From Blautia hominis (GTDB taxonomy: Bacteria; Bacillota; Clostridia; Lachnospirales; Lachnospiraceae), in contig NQOF01000006.1 of NCBI GenBank assembly GCA_002270465.1, forward strand, positions 1 through 64,000: a DNA stretch of 64,000 bases, written 5' to 3'. The position numbers and the translations under genes are program-made. Below, in pieces: positions 55,902 through 63,876 of this stretch (positions within the stretch are counted from its first letter, which is position 1; every line of letters begins with the position of its first letter). Below the pieces are notes generated by a model. That model was given only the letters and a program-made list of their open reading frames with translations, ran no database searches and was not told where the DNA came from.

Positions 55902-56888
55902 ATGCATTTGCTGGAGACTTTTTTAGAGAAGACGGAACGGGTACCGCTTATGCCGGCTCCCACACCGCTCCATCGTCTGCACAGGCTGGAGGAGCAGTGG
56001 AGATATCCCGGAATTTATATCAAACGTGATGATATGACAGGCATCGGTCCCGGAGGCAACAAGATAAGGAGTCTGGAATACATACTGGGGGAGGCGGTAA
56101 AGGAGGGGAGCAGGACGATTCTGGCAGCAGGGCCTGCCCAGTCCAATCTCTGTACACTGACGGCTGCGGCCTGCGCCAAATTGGGACTGGACTGCGAACT
56201 GGTCCACAACGGTACAGAGCCGGAGAAGAAAGAGGGGAATCTGCTGCTGAACCGGATCCTTGGGGTGAAATCCCATTTTCTTGGGGATGTGGACTCGGAT
56301 GCCCGCAATGCCTTTGTGGAGGAGCTGTTTGAAAAGTACCGCAGGGACGGGAAAAATCCCTATGTGGTGAGAAACGGAGCAACCACGGGAAGAGGGGCTC
56401 TTGGGTACACGGCAGCGGTGCCGGAGCTTATGAAACAATGTAAGGAGCAGGGGATCAGCACCATGACCATTTTTGCACCGGGAGGAAACGGCGGTGTGGC
56501 AGCAGGGCTGGTGTACGGGAATGCAGTTATGGGAAATCCCTTCCGTATTGTAATCGTCAGTGTGGAGGATGACAGGGAAAACCTGGGAAGACACATTGCG
56601 GATACTGTGCGGGAGGTGGAGGAGATAACGGGAATCCCGGCAGGAAAACCTGTGGAAGAGCTCTGTTTTATTGAGGATGGTTTCCGGGGCCGGGGCTGGG
56701 GCGCAAATACCAGTGAGAGTGCCAAGGAGATCTTTTCCTTTGCCAGGGCTGAAGGTATTTTTATTGAAAACATTTATAACAGTAAAGTTCTGGTCGGTAT
56801 GAGGGACTGGCTGGAAAAGGGAAAAACAGAGGGGCCTGTCTGCTATCTGCATACAGGAGGCTTTGGCTCTCTGTTTGCCCAGTATTGA
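55902..56888 (+). CDS. PLP-dependent D-cysteine desulfhydrase/ACC deaminase family (328 aa)
   Basis: Fold type II PLP enzyme: MPAPTPLHRLHRLEEQW, IYIKRDDMTGIGPGGNKIRSLEYIL with the Schiff-base Lys in GGNKIR (about 52-57), AGPAQSNLCTLTAAACAKLG, a TGRGALGYTAAVPEL stretch and HTGGFGSLFAQY at the end. Relatives degrade D-cysteine or similar D-amino acids to the 2-oxoacid, ammonia and sulfide. RidA, the DauR-type regulator and an NhaC-type antiporter around it support a D-amino acid role; D-cysteine versus other substrates is open. ATG at 55902 follows GGGGGAGAGG. Confidence 0.9.
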   Translation: MHLLETFLEKTERVPLMPAPTPLHRLHRLEEQWRYPGIYIKRDDMTGIGPGGNKIRSLEYILGEAVKEGSRTILAAGPAQSNLCTLTAAACAKLGLDCELVHNGTEPEKKEGNLLLNRILGVKSHFLGDVDSDARNAFVEELFEKYRRDGKNPYVVRNGATTGRGALGYTAAVPELMKQCKEQGISTMTIFAPGGNGGVAAGLVYGNAVMGNPFRIVIVSVEDDRENLGRHIADTVREVEEITGIPAGKPVEELCFIEDGFRGRGWGANTSESAKEIFSFARAEGIFIENIYNSKVLVGMRDWLEKGKTEGPVCYLHTGGFGSLFAQY

Positions 56889-56909
56889 CACGAAAGAGGA
56901 GGGAAAACT

Positions 56910-58340
56910 ATGGATTACGGATTTTTGACTTTGATTCCGCCAATCATTGCCATTGCATTTGCCATCGCGTTTCGGAAGGTGGCGCTTGCTCTTTTGATTG
57001 GTATTTTTTCCGGAGAACTGATCCTGTGCGGATGGAATCCGCTCACCGCTGTGAATGAGATGGTGAACCAGATCTTAAATGTCTGCGCAGACACAGGAAA
57101 TCTGAAAACATTTCTGTTTACAACACTGATGGGAGCATTTGTTATTCTGGTGCGTGTGTCAGGGGGCGTCAATGGCTTTGTGACGTATCTGACAGAGCAG
57201 GGCAATAAGGTAAAGAGTAAAAAGATGGCTATGATGATCGCCTATATCATCGGTATCATTATTTTCATCGACGGACTATTAAGTATCATGTTCACCGGTG
57301 TTGTGACAAGGCCGCTGATTGATAAGTATAAAGTTTCCAGAGAAAAGCTGGCCTATATCTGTGACTCCACATCAGCACCGATCAATGCCATTATCCCGCT
57401 GAACTCCTGGGGCGCTATGCTTATGGGACTGATCGGGGCAGAGATAACGGCCGGTGTGATCGCCGGGGACCCTATGAATCTTCTGATTCGGAGTCTGCCG
57501 TTCCAGTTCTACAGCATTGTTTCCCTTATTATGGTATTGTTCTACATATTAAGCGGAAAAGACTGGGGGCCCATGAAAAAGGCAGAGGAGCGTGTGCAGA
57601 CTACAGGAAAGCTGTATGATGACGGCGTTGTTCCCCTGCTTAACGACAGCGAAGGCTTTGATGAACTGGTAGAACCCGGAAAAGAAAACAAGTGGAATAT
57701 GATGCTGCCGCTTATTGTGCTGATCGGCGGAACTTTTATCGGCCTGCTTGTCACAGGTAAGGGAAATATCACAGAGGGTGACGGAACTACATCCATTCTC
57801 TATGCAGTTACCATTACACTGCTGGTTATGTGTATCTTCTACACAAGACAGAAGATCATGACAGGAAAGCAGTTTGGAGATTTTGTACTGAAAGGTGTCA
57901 GCAATATGCTTACCCTTGTGATCCTGCTGGTTTTGGCATTTGCCATCGGCGGTGTGATCAAGACATTGGGAACAGGCACCTTCCTTGCAAGCCTGATCGG
58001 AGGTAAAGTCAGCGGTGCTTTCGGACCTGCTATCATTTTCCTGTTGGGCGCAGTTATGGCTTTCAGCACAGGCACAAGCTGGGGTACTTTCTCCATTATG
58101 ATGCCCATAGCGATTCCAATGGCAGTTGCCATGGATTCCAATATTCTGCTGGCGATCGGTGCGGTTGTCTCAGGCGGTATTTTCGGAGACCACTGTTCTC
58201 CAATCTCAGATACAACCATTCTGTCCTCCATGTCGGTGGGCACGGATCTGTTCTCACATGTGAAGACGCAGCTTCCTTATGCAGTCGTGACGGCGGCGAT
58301 CGCCACGGTACTATATGTGGTGTGCGGCTTGGTGATGTGA
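56910..58340 (+). CDS. NhaC-family Na+/H+ antiporter-like transporter (476 aa)
   Basis: About 11 membrane segments. Family features: FLTLIPPIIAIAFAIAFRKVALALLIGIFSGELILC (residues 5-40), FIDGLLSIMFTGVVTRPLIDKYKVSREKLAYICDSTSAPINAIIPLNSWGA (about 112-162) and GAVVSGGIFGDHCSPISDTTILSS (about 418-441), all typical of the NhaC superfamily. Many clustered members carry amino or hydroxy acids and not only protons. As the last gene of the DauR-type-controlled unit it probably imports the D-amino acid or exports the product (inference). ATG at 56910 follows GAGGAGGGAAAAC. Confidence 0.9.
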   Translation: MDYGFLTLIPPIIAIAFAIAFRKVALALLIGIFSGELILCGWNPLTAVNEMVNQILNVCADTGNLKTFLFTTLMGAFVILVRVSGGVNGFVTYLTEQGNKVKSKKMAMMIAYIIGIIIFIDGLLSIMFTGVVTRPLIDKYKVSREKLAYICDSTSAPINAIIPLNSWGAMLMGLIGAEITAGVIAGDPMNLLIRSLPFQFYSIVSLIMVLFYILSGKDWGPMKKAEERVQTTGKLYDDGVVPLLNDSEGFDELVEPGKENKWNMMLPLIVLIGGTFIGLLVTGKGNITEGDGTTSILYAVTITLLVMCIFYTRQKIMTGKQFGDFVLKGVSNMLTLVILLVLAFAIGGVIKTLGTGTFLASLIGGKVSGAFGPAIIFLLGAVMAFSTGTSWGTFSIMMPIAIPMAVAMDSNILLAIGAVVSGGIFGDHCSPISDTTILSSMSVGTDLFSHVKTQLPYAVVTAAIATVLYVVCGLVM

Positions 58341-58355
58341 TCTTGTATTCATAAG

Positions 58356-58394
58356 TAAGCGCCTGCCATCCGGGTTACGGAGGGCAGGCGCTTA
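58356..58394 (+). terminator. Intrinsic terminator of the ridA operon
   Basis: TAAGCGCCTGCC pairs with GGCAGGCGCTTA, with inner TCC/GGA pairing; 15 bases after the antiporter stop. The T tract is interrupted (TTGACTTTTT). Confidence 0.75.
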
Positions 58395-58512
58395 TTGACT
58401 TTTTATCATTCAATCATTCCATCCAGAAAAGCGTTCAGGATATTTTGTGGGGCTTCATAATAAAAACTTCTGTTATAATCGTCAATTTTGTCACTGACAA
58501 AGGAATGGTATG

Positions 58513-58655
58513 GTTACTGTTCACAGGCCACTGTACCGGGAGGCGTTTTCATGCCGGAAGCATGAAAATCCCGAGGCAGCCAGCGCGATATGGGGCAGAA
58601 TGCTCCATATCTGTGCATCGCGAAGCGTGTTACTGGACACGGAGTGAACAGTAAC
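58513..58655. mobile_element. 143-bp MITE-like element, family A, copy 2
   Basis: Perfect 12-bp ends GTTACTGTTCAC / GTGAACAGTAAC; exact 8-bp direct repeat ATGGTATG on both sides (58505-58512, 58656-58663). Internal 119 bases are identical to copy 1 at 30887. No reading frame; multi-hairpin structure. It lies between the antiporter operon and the SRPBCC gene. Confidence 0.92.
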
Positions 58656-58751
58656 ATGGTATGCTGCAAAGAGGGCATCTGTTATGGATATGCAATTGAC
58701 AAGGAGAAAAGGAGAGGGTAGACTGGAAGAAAAGTGAAAATGGAGGCAGAT

Positions 58752-59150
58752 ATGGCCAAAGCAAATATGAAGATCCGCCTGGCGGCCAGCGCGGAACAGG
58801 TTTGGAAGGTAGTTACAGATAATAAACATTATGGGTGGCGCAGTGATTTGAGCCGGATAGAAGAAATGGGGGACGGCAAGACTTTTGTAGAGTACACAAA
58901 AAGCGGATTCCCCACAACATTTACGATCACAAAAAAGATACCGTTTCGTCAGTATGAATTTGACATGGAAAATGAAAATATAAAAGGTCATTGGACGGGC
59001 CTGTTTCGTGAGAGCGGCAATGGGACGGAGATGGATTTTACCGAGGATGTGGAAATGAAGAAGCCGTTTTTGAAATTTGCAGCAGGTATGTATCTGAAAA
59101 AGCAGCAGAAAAAATATGCGGAAGATTTGAAAAAAGAGTTGGGAGTATAG
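58752..59150 (+). CDS. SRPBCC-family protein (132 aa)
   Basis: START/Bet v1-like helix-grip fold: KANMKIRLAASAEQVWKVVTDNKHYGWRSDLSRIEEM (about 2-38), a beta-sheet core (FVEYTKSGFPTTFTITKKIPFRQYEFDMENENIKGHWTG), and a long C-terminal helix ending QQKKYAEDLKKELGV. Such proteins bind small hydrophobic ligands or act as polyketide cyclases; here role unknown. I choose the ATG at 58752 because GGAGG lies five bases upstream, within the longer frame that starts GTG at 58734. The next gene starts two bases after its stop. Confidence 0.85.
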   Translation: MAKANMKIRLAASAEQVWKVVTDNKHYGWRSDLSRIEEMGDGKTFVEYTKSGFPTTFTITKKIPFRQYEFDMENENIKGHWTGLFRESGNGTEMDFTEDVEMKKPFLKFAAGMYLKKQQKKYAEDLKKELGV

Positions 59151-59152
59151 AG

Positions 59153-60097
59153 ATGACAGAGAAACGTATCAATGAGATAGTTCACAAGCTGTACTGGGAG
59201 CAGGATGTCAACTGCGCGGGGACAATGCTCAGGTGCCTTGGGGAAGCATTTCAGGTGAAGCTTGACAGGCAGGTACTAAGCGCGGCGGCGGGAATGCATG
59301 GGGCCGGAGGATATCGGGCGCAGTGCGGCCTGGTGGAAGGTGTGCTGCTGTTTATCGGGATATATTGTGAATTGACAGGAAAGGACAGCGGGGAGGCGGC
59401 AAAATACTGTTACGAGTATGCGGAGGCATTTACGGATCGGTTTGGTTCGCTGAGGTGTTTTGATCTGCGCCCGGGAGGTTTTACGGAGCAGGACCCGCCG
59501 CATTTATGTGAAAAGCTTACATGTGAGGCGGTTCTCTTTGCCTGCGAATTCATTGGTAACAGGATGGGTGGAGAACCTGTAGCAGATGCGTGGCAGACAG
59601 ATGTGGACGATATGATCTTGAGGATGGCGGGACGGGAGGACTGTGAAGCGCTGACGGAAATGCGCATGGCATTTTTGGAAGATGAGCATGGATGTCTGGC
59701 TTGTGAGAAGGATGCCGTAATGCGCAGGCAGATTTTGAGATACTTTGAAAGTCATCTGGGGCAGGATTTATATGCATTTACGGCTGTGGACAGATGTGGG
59801 AATATGGCCGCCTCTGCTTTTCTAATGATTGCGGAAAGGCCGGCAATGCCTGATTGTTTGAGCGGGAAGGTCGGAACTGTGTTCAATGTATATACGAAAC
59901 CCGGGTACAGAAGGCAGGGGATGGCGTACAGGCTGATGGAAATGCTTCTGAAAAAGGCCGAAGAAGCGGGTGTTACCTATGTGGATCTGAAAGCCACAAA
60001 GGATGGTTATGAGCTTTACAGAAAACTGGAGTTTAAAGAGAATACATCCGTATATACAGATATGAGATATTGGGTGGAGAAGAACGTAGATGGATAA
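59153..60097 (+). CDS. Fusion of C_GCAxxG_C_C-type redox domain and GNAT acetyltransferase (314 aa)
   Basis: Residues about 1-135 follow the C_GCAxxG_C_C putative redox family: VNCAGTMLRCL, AAAGMHGAGGYRAQCGLVEGVLLFIG, YCYEYAEAFTDRFGSLRCFDLRP and PPHLCEKLTCEAVLFAC, with the usual Cys spread. Residues about 155-314 are a GNAT N-acetyltransferase: NVYTKPGYRRQGMAYRLMEMLLKKA (acetyl-CoA motif, about 246-270) and YELYRKLEFKENTSVY near the end. The two domains are normally separate proteins; the reading frame is continuous with good codon use throughout. The next gene, also GNAT, overlaps by eight bases. Function unknown, perhaps thiol-linked acylation. Confidence 0.82.
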   Translation: MTEKRINEIVHKLYWEQDVNCAGTMLRCLGEAFQVKLDRQVLSAAAGMHGAGGYRAQCGLVEGVLLFIGIYCELTGKDSGEAAKYCYEYAEAFTDRFGSLRCFDLRPGGFTEQDPPHLCEKLTCEAVLFACEFIGNRMGGEPVADAWQTDVDDMILRMAGREDCEALTEMRMAFLEDEHGCLACEKDAVMRRQILRYFESHLGQDLYAFTAVDRCGNMAASAFLMIAERPAMPDCLSGKVGTVFNVYTKPGYRRQGMAYRLMEMLLKKAEEAGVTYVDLKATKDGYELYRKLEFKENTSVYTDMRYWVEKNVDG

Positions 60098-60842
60098 AAA
60101 GGAAATAACAGAGGTTATAAAAGAACATCTTGCGGATTTCTTAGAATGCGGAGTCGATATTTTTCAGCAGAAAGGACTTGTTTTTCATGTGGTGGGGAGC
60201 AGGGCCGAGGCGTACCAGAAACCGTTTTTTCAAGTGATCAGCATGGAAAATGCCATAATTGCGGCGGTGTCTTCTTCTGTATTGAAAGAGGCAGAGCGGC
60301 TGCTTACAGGAAAGAGCAGGGAGGAGATATTTGAGTGTCCTCTGCTTTATGGACAGTCTGTTTATTTTATTCCGGATGTAAAGCAGAGCAGGAGAAAAGA
60401 GATGCTGCCGGAGTATACCTATAGAATGCTGGAAGGGGAAGGACTTTTGGAACTTCAGGGGATCAAAGAGTTTGACAATTCGCTGATGTTTGATGCAGAC
60501 GGGAATACCGGCACTTATATAGTATTTTATGCGGAGAGAGACGGTGAAATCGCAGGCCTTGCGGGAGCTTCCATTGAATCTGAGCGGGTATGGGAAATTG
60601 GTGTGGATGTAAAAGAAAAATATAGAAAAGGCGGGCTGGCCTCTGTGCTGGTAAATCATTTGATGTACAGTATTCTTGATAGGAATATCGTTCCTATTTA
60701 CTGTGCAGCATCATCCAATCCGGCCTCTCAGGCTGCAGCGTTTCGGGCCGGGTTCCAGCCTTGCTGGGTAAGTACCTATAAAAATATACTGGATGGAAGT
60801 TCCGGGTATGATGAGCTGGTGAGACGATTGTATTCTGAATAG
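60090..60842 (+). CDS. GNAT-family acetyltransferase, GNAT_acetyltr-2-like (250 aa)
   Basis: An N-terminal domain of about 130 residues (LADFLECGVDIFQQKGLVFHVV...) precedes a GNAT core: GNTGTYIVFYAERDGEIAGLAGAS, WEIGVDVKEKYRKGGLASVLVNHLMYSIL (acetyl-CoA binding, about 171-199), IPIYCAASSNPASQAAAFRAGFQPCW-like segment (about 203-227). The last part is the common NxxSxxxaxkaGF pattern. It starts inside the fusion gene (8-base overlap), so the two acetyltransferases are made together. Substrate unknown. Confidence 0.85.
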   Translation: MDKKEITEVIKEHLADFLECGVDIFQQKGLVFHVVGSRAEAYQKPFFQVISMENAIIAAVSSSVLKEAERLLTGKSREEIFECPLLYGQSVYFIPDVKQSRRKEMLPEYTYRMLEGEGLLELQGIKEFDNSLMFDADGNTGTYIVFYAERDGEIAGLAGASIESERVWEIGVDVKEKYRKGGLASVLVNHLMYSILDRNIVPIYCAASSNPASQAAAFRAGFQPCWVSTYKNILDGSSGYDELVRRLYSE

Positions 60843-60887
60843 TCGGGGTTAATAGAGAGCTTTGATAGGGCAGAGGAGGGGCGCGTT

Positions 60888-61688
60888 ATGCAGTTTGGAA
60901 TGCCAACATTAATAGAGAACAGAAATTTAGAGGAGAATGCAGAGCTTTGCAGTGAATTGGGGCTGGACTTTTTAGAGCTAAATATGAATATGCCTATGTA
61001 TCAGGTTGATAAGATTGGGGATATTCATAGTTTGATGGAACTGGCAGGGAGATATGGTATTTATTATACTATTCATTTGGATGAGAATTTGAATGTCTGT
61101 GATTTCAATGAGGCTGTTGCTGAGGCGTATCTTGATACTGTCAGGCGTACCATTCAGATTGCAGAGGAACTGGGCTGTCCGATCATTAATATGCATATGA
61201 ATAAAGGGGTGTATTTTACTTTGCCGGACAGAAAGATTTATTTGTTCGAGCAGTATAGGGAATGGTATCTGGAAGGGATCCGCAGATTCAGGAAGATATG
61301 TGAGAATGTGTGTAAAGATGCGGAGGTATTGATTTCTATTGAAAATACAGATGGTTTTACCAACTTTCAGAGGGAGGCTGTGGAATACCTGCTGGAGAGC
61401 AGGGTGTTTTCTCTGACCTGGGATGTGGGACATTCTTATGTGGATGCTATGGAGGACGAGAGGTTCATTCTGGAGCACGAGGAGAAATTAGCCCATTTTC
61501 ATATGCATGATGCAATAGGAAGGCGAAACCATTTGGCCCTGGGGACTGGGGAAGTAGATTTGGCAGAGAGATTCAAAGCTGCCGGGAGAAATAAATGCAG
61601 ATGTGTGTTGGAGACGAAGACTGTTCAGGCACTTAGAGAGTCTGTGACGTGGATGCGCAGGAATGAAATTATGGACAGATATCTATAA
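60888..61688 (+). CDS. Sugar phosphate isomerase/epimerase-like TIM barrel (266 aa)
   Basis: Xylose isomerase-like AP-endonuclease 2 fold: LGLDFLELNMNMPMYQVDKI, YGIYYTIHLDENLNVCDFN, CPIINMHMNKGVYFTLPD (His), VLISIENTDGFTNF (Glu metal ligand, about 146-159), LTWDVGHSYVDAM (Asp, His), KLAHFHMHDAIGRRNHLALGTGEVDL (His, Asp) and VLETKTVQALRESVTWMRR. No oxidoreductase partner is nearby, so the substrate is open. ATG at 60888 follows GAGGAGGGGC. Confidence 0.87.
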   Translation: MQFGMPTLIENRNLEENAELCSELGLDFLELNMNMPMYQVDKIGDIHSLMELAGRYGIYYTIHLDENLNVCDFNEAVAEAYLDTVRRTIQIAEELGCPIINMHMNKGVYFTLPDRKIYLFEQYREWYLEGIRRFRKICENVCKDAEVLISIENTDGFTNFQREAVEYLLESRVFSLTWDVGHSYVDAMEDERFILEHEEKLAHFHMHDAIGRRNHLALGTGEVDLAERFKAAGRNKCRCVLETKTVQALRESVTWMRRNEIMDRYL

Positions 61689-61694
61689 GGGAGG

Positions 61695-61827
61695 GTAACA
61701 GTTGAGTACCCTCACAGTTACGGCAAAGATCCATGCAGAATCGCCTTTGGCGATGGGATTTTTGCTTGGCCGTGGAACACTTTCTTACGGTCAGCGCAGT
61801 GAATGCGCAGACTTACTGAATAGCTAC
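61695..61827. mobile_element. Palindromic interspersed element, family B, copy 3
   Basis: Starts GTAACAGTTGAGTACC and ends GACTTACTGAATAGCTAC; internal CAGAATCGCCTTTGGCGATG and ACGGTCAGCGCAGTGAATGC as in copy 2. AAGGGAGG occurs at both edges (61687-61694 and 61828-61835), an 8-bp target duplication; the right copy is the ribosome site region of the DinB gene. Confidence 0.88.
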
Positions 61828-61847
61828 AAGGGAGGGACTTAGCAGCA

Positions 61848-62369
61848 TTGGAAGAGGAAAGATATTCGGAGATCATAAGGGAACAGACTAATAGGGCATT
61901 GTGGGAAGTTGGCAATGTGATCAAATGTATCCCGGAGGACATTTGGGGAAAAGAGTATTGCGGGATGCCCCTGTGGAAACATGTGTATCATATGCTCCAC
62001 TCCCTGGACTTGTGGTTTATGAATCCAAATGATACAGGATATAAGGAACCGGGGTTTCATGTGAAGGATTTAAATAACCTGGATGTGGTGACAGAGAAGG
62101 AGATTTCACGTGAACAGATTCATGATTACTTTTTTTGGGTGGAGAGGAAGATTAAAAGGTATATAGAGGAATTAAAGGATGAGGAACTGCTGGAAAGCCC
62201 AGAGGGGTGTAAGTATACGGGATTTACACTTATATTGGCGCAGCACAGACATCTGCATACTCATATGGGAATGATAATGGGATTCATAGTCGCAGAAACA
62301 GGCCTGTGGCCCAGAGTGCTGGGGCTTGAAGGGGAAATTCCGGAGGGGGGATATGAGAAATATTTTTGA
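61848..62369 (+). CDS. DinB-family protein (173 aa)
   Basis: Four-helix DinB/YfiT-like fold: REQTNRALWEVGNVIKCIPED, WKHVYHMLHSLDLWFMNP with the first metal His (about residue 46), ISREQIHDYFFWVERKIKRY and ILAQHRHLHTHMGMIMGFI with the paired metal His (about 137-141). Family enzymes include thiol transferases and hydrolases, many uncharacterised. No ATG is available: TTG at 61848 is the start, with GGGAGGG 12 bases upstream. That ribosome site is one arm of the target duplication of a repeat element, so the element may have replaced the original promoter. Confidence 0.82.
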   Translation: MEEERYSEIIREQTNRALWEVGNVIKCIPEDIWGKEYCGMPLWKHVYHMLHSLDLWFMNPNDTGYKEPGFHVKDLNNLDVVTEKEISREQIHDYFFWVERKIKRYIEELKDEELLESPEGCKYTGFTLILAQHRHLHTHMGMIMGFIVAETGLWPRVLGLEGEIPEGGYEKYF

Positions 62370-62619
62370 AGGGCTGGTGGGGAGAAAAAGGCAATGTATT
62401 TGTGGAATAATGGACTGGGGCGTGTTATAATTTAATCATGTGTAATGGTGCGAAAGGTAAGCGAACATAAATCTGTGGGGGGATTCGCACCGATATGTAG
62501 TTGTAAAAATATGGTTTATGACTTGTTTTTGGGGATGAAAAGGAGAAGGGGATGGGAAGTGTTGGCGGATTTGTATAAGGGAATGTATTAGGTGAGAGGT
62601 GGAATTGGTTATATTTGCT
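62370..62619 (+). promoter_or_regulatory. Probable CRISPR leader
   Basis: 250 bases without a gene before the first repeat. It holds a TATAAT-like box (62425-62430) and an 8-bp inverted repeat GGTGCGAA (62447-62454) / TTCGCACC (62484-62491), and ends AT- and G-rich. Repeats at this end are intact and those at the other end decayed, which places the leader here. Confidence 0.65.
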
Positions 62620-63187
62620 GTCTTCAGCTTCGCGCTGAAGTGGATTGAAATAGCAGAATCATATACTTGTGTTTGATGGAAAGGGGTCTTCAGCTTCGCG
62701 CTGAAGTGGATTGAAATAATATTATGGTCCTGGGCTGCGCCGGCTGATAATCGTCTTCAGCTTCGCGCTGAAGTGGATTGAAATTTTTATGCGCGGTAAT
62801 GTTTTTTCATAACCGTAGTCTTCAGCTTCGCGCTGAAGTGGATTGAAATTTCCAGTCATTCCAACACTTGGCACATTCCTTTGCACGTCTTCAGCTTCAC
62901 GCTGAAGTGGATTGAAATGTTCCCACTAAGCGGCTCTTGCCTCCAGTGCAGGGTCTTCAGCTTCGCGCTGAAGTGGATTGAAATGTGCATAACTGTAAAT
63001 GCAGATGTGAGGTTGTCGTCTTCAGCTTCGCGCTGAAGTGAATTGAAATTTATCGTAGTGATTCATTCCGCCCAGAAATCTAGGGTCCTCAGCTTCGCGT
63101 AGTAGTGAATTGAAATGTTACTCCGGACGGTGCACCGTTAAATTATTGAAGCAGGATGTTTCAGCTTTGCGACGAAAAGATTGAAAT
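62620..63187 (+). CRISPR. CRISPR array, type I-C-like repeat, 9 repeats and 8 spacers
   Basis: 32-bp repeat starting GTCTTCAGCTTCGCGCTGAA and ending GTGGATTGAAAT, at 62620, 62686, 62753, 62818, 62887, 62953, 63018, 63085 and about 63158. Repeats 1-4 and 6 are identical, 5 has one change (TTCAC), 7 has GTGAATTG, 8 has several changes and 9 is strongly decayed. Spacers are 33-37 bases (the last about 41). The stem CTTCAGC/GCTGAAG and the GTGGATTGAAAT end are of the I-C kind. No cas gene lies in the window on either side. Confidence 0.96.
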
Positions 63188-63306
63188 AACCAGCTTGTAA
63201 AAATGTGATGTAGATATGCATTATCTTATTGATAATAAAACGGTAGACCAACAGGTGTCTTTAAAAGGGAATGGAAACACAAAGTAGTAATACGGGAGAA
63301 GCAGAT

Positions 63307-63861
63307 ATGATATACCTGGAAACAGAGCGTCTCATTATAAGAGATTATACAAAAAACGATGCAGAAGAATACAGCAGACTTATGGCAGATGAACAGGTAA
63401 TGTATTACCTTCAGGATATCCGCCACCACTCCCGTCAGGAATCGGAGGAGGGGTTTAAGGAAATTTTGCTTGATATGCAAAAAGAGGACAGGCACAGGTA
63501 TTTTCTACACATGCAGAAAAAAGATACAAAAGAACAGATAGGAAGTATCGGTTATACGGTCACGGATATAACCCCAGTGGGAAAAATGGTTCATCTGGGC
63601 TATTTTACATATCCGAAGTTCTGGGGATGTGGTTATGTGACAGAAGCACTGAAAAAGGTTATGGAGTTCGCCTTTTTAACAGATGGTGTATACCGCATCA
63701 CCACCGGATGCCTCAAAGAGAACAGAGGTTCCGAGCGCGTTATGCAGAAATGCGGGTTGATCAAAGAGGCGGAGCATGTGGATTATGAGTGGCATGACGG
63801 CAAAATGAAAACCCGTATGGAATACCGTATGCTGAAAAGAGACTGGGAGAGTATGGCTTAG
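63307..63861 (+). CDS. GNAT-family acetyltransferase, RimJ/RimL-like (184 aa)
   Basis: Acetyltransf_3 type: starts MIYLETERLIIRDYTKNDAE, then IGSIGYTVTDITPVGKMVHLGYFTYPKFWGCGYVTEALKKVMEFAF (acetyl-CoA site, about 79-124) and RITTGCLKENRGSERVMQKCGLIKEAEHVDYEWHDGKMKTRMEYRML. Relatives acetylate ribosomal N-termini or small amines. ATG at 63307 follows GGGAGAAG; the frame to 63271 runs toward the CRISPR array. It stands alone between the array and the window end. Confidence 0.92.
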   Translation: MIYLETERLIIRDYTKNDAEEYSRLMADEQVMYYLQDIRHHSRQESEEGFKEILLDMQKEDRHRYFLHMQKKDTKEQIGSIGYTVTDITPVGKMVHLGYFTYPKFWGCGYVTEALKKVMEFAFLTDGVYRITTGCLKENRGSERVMQKCGLIKEAEHVDYEWHDGKMKTRMEYRMLKRDWESMA

Positions 63862-63876
63862 AACGTAACCGAAACT

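Noticed and set aside
55923-56891. Minus-strand ORF of 322 codons opposite the desulfhydrase gene
   Set aside because: Antisense to a gene with full PLP-enzyme motifs; composition is that of a shadow frame.
62620-63187. Reading the array as simple tandem repeats within a protein gene
   Set aside because: Regular 32-bp repeats with unique 33-37 bp spacers and a decayed distal end fit a CRISPR array; no frame is open through it.
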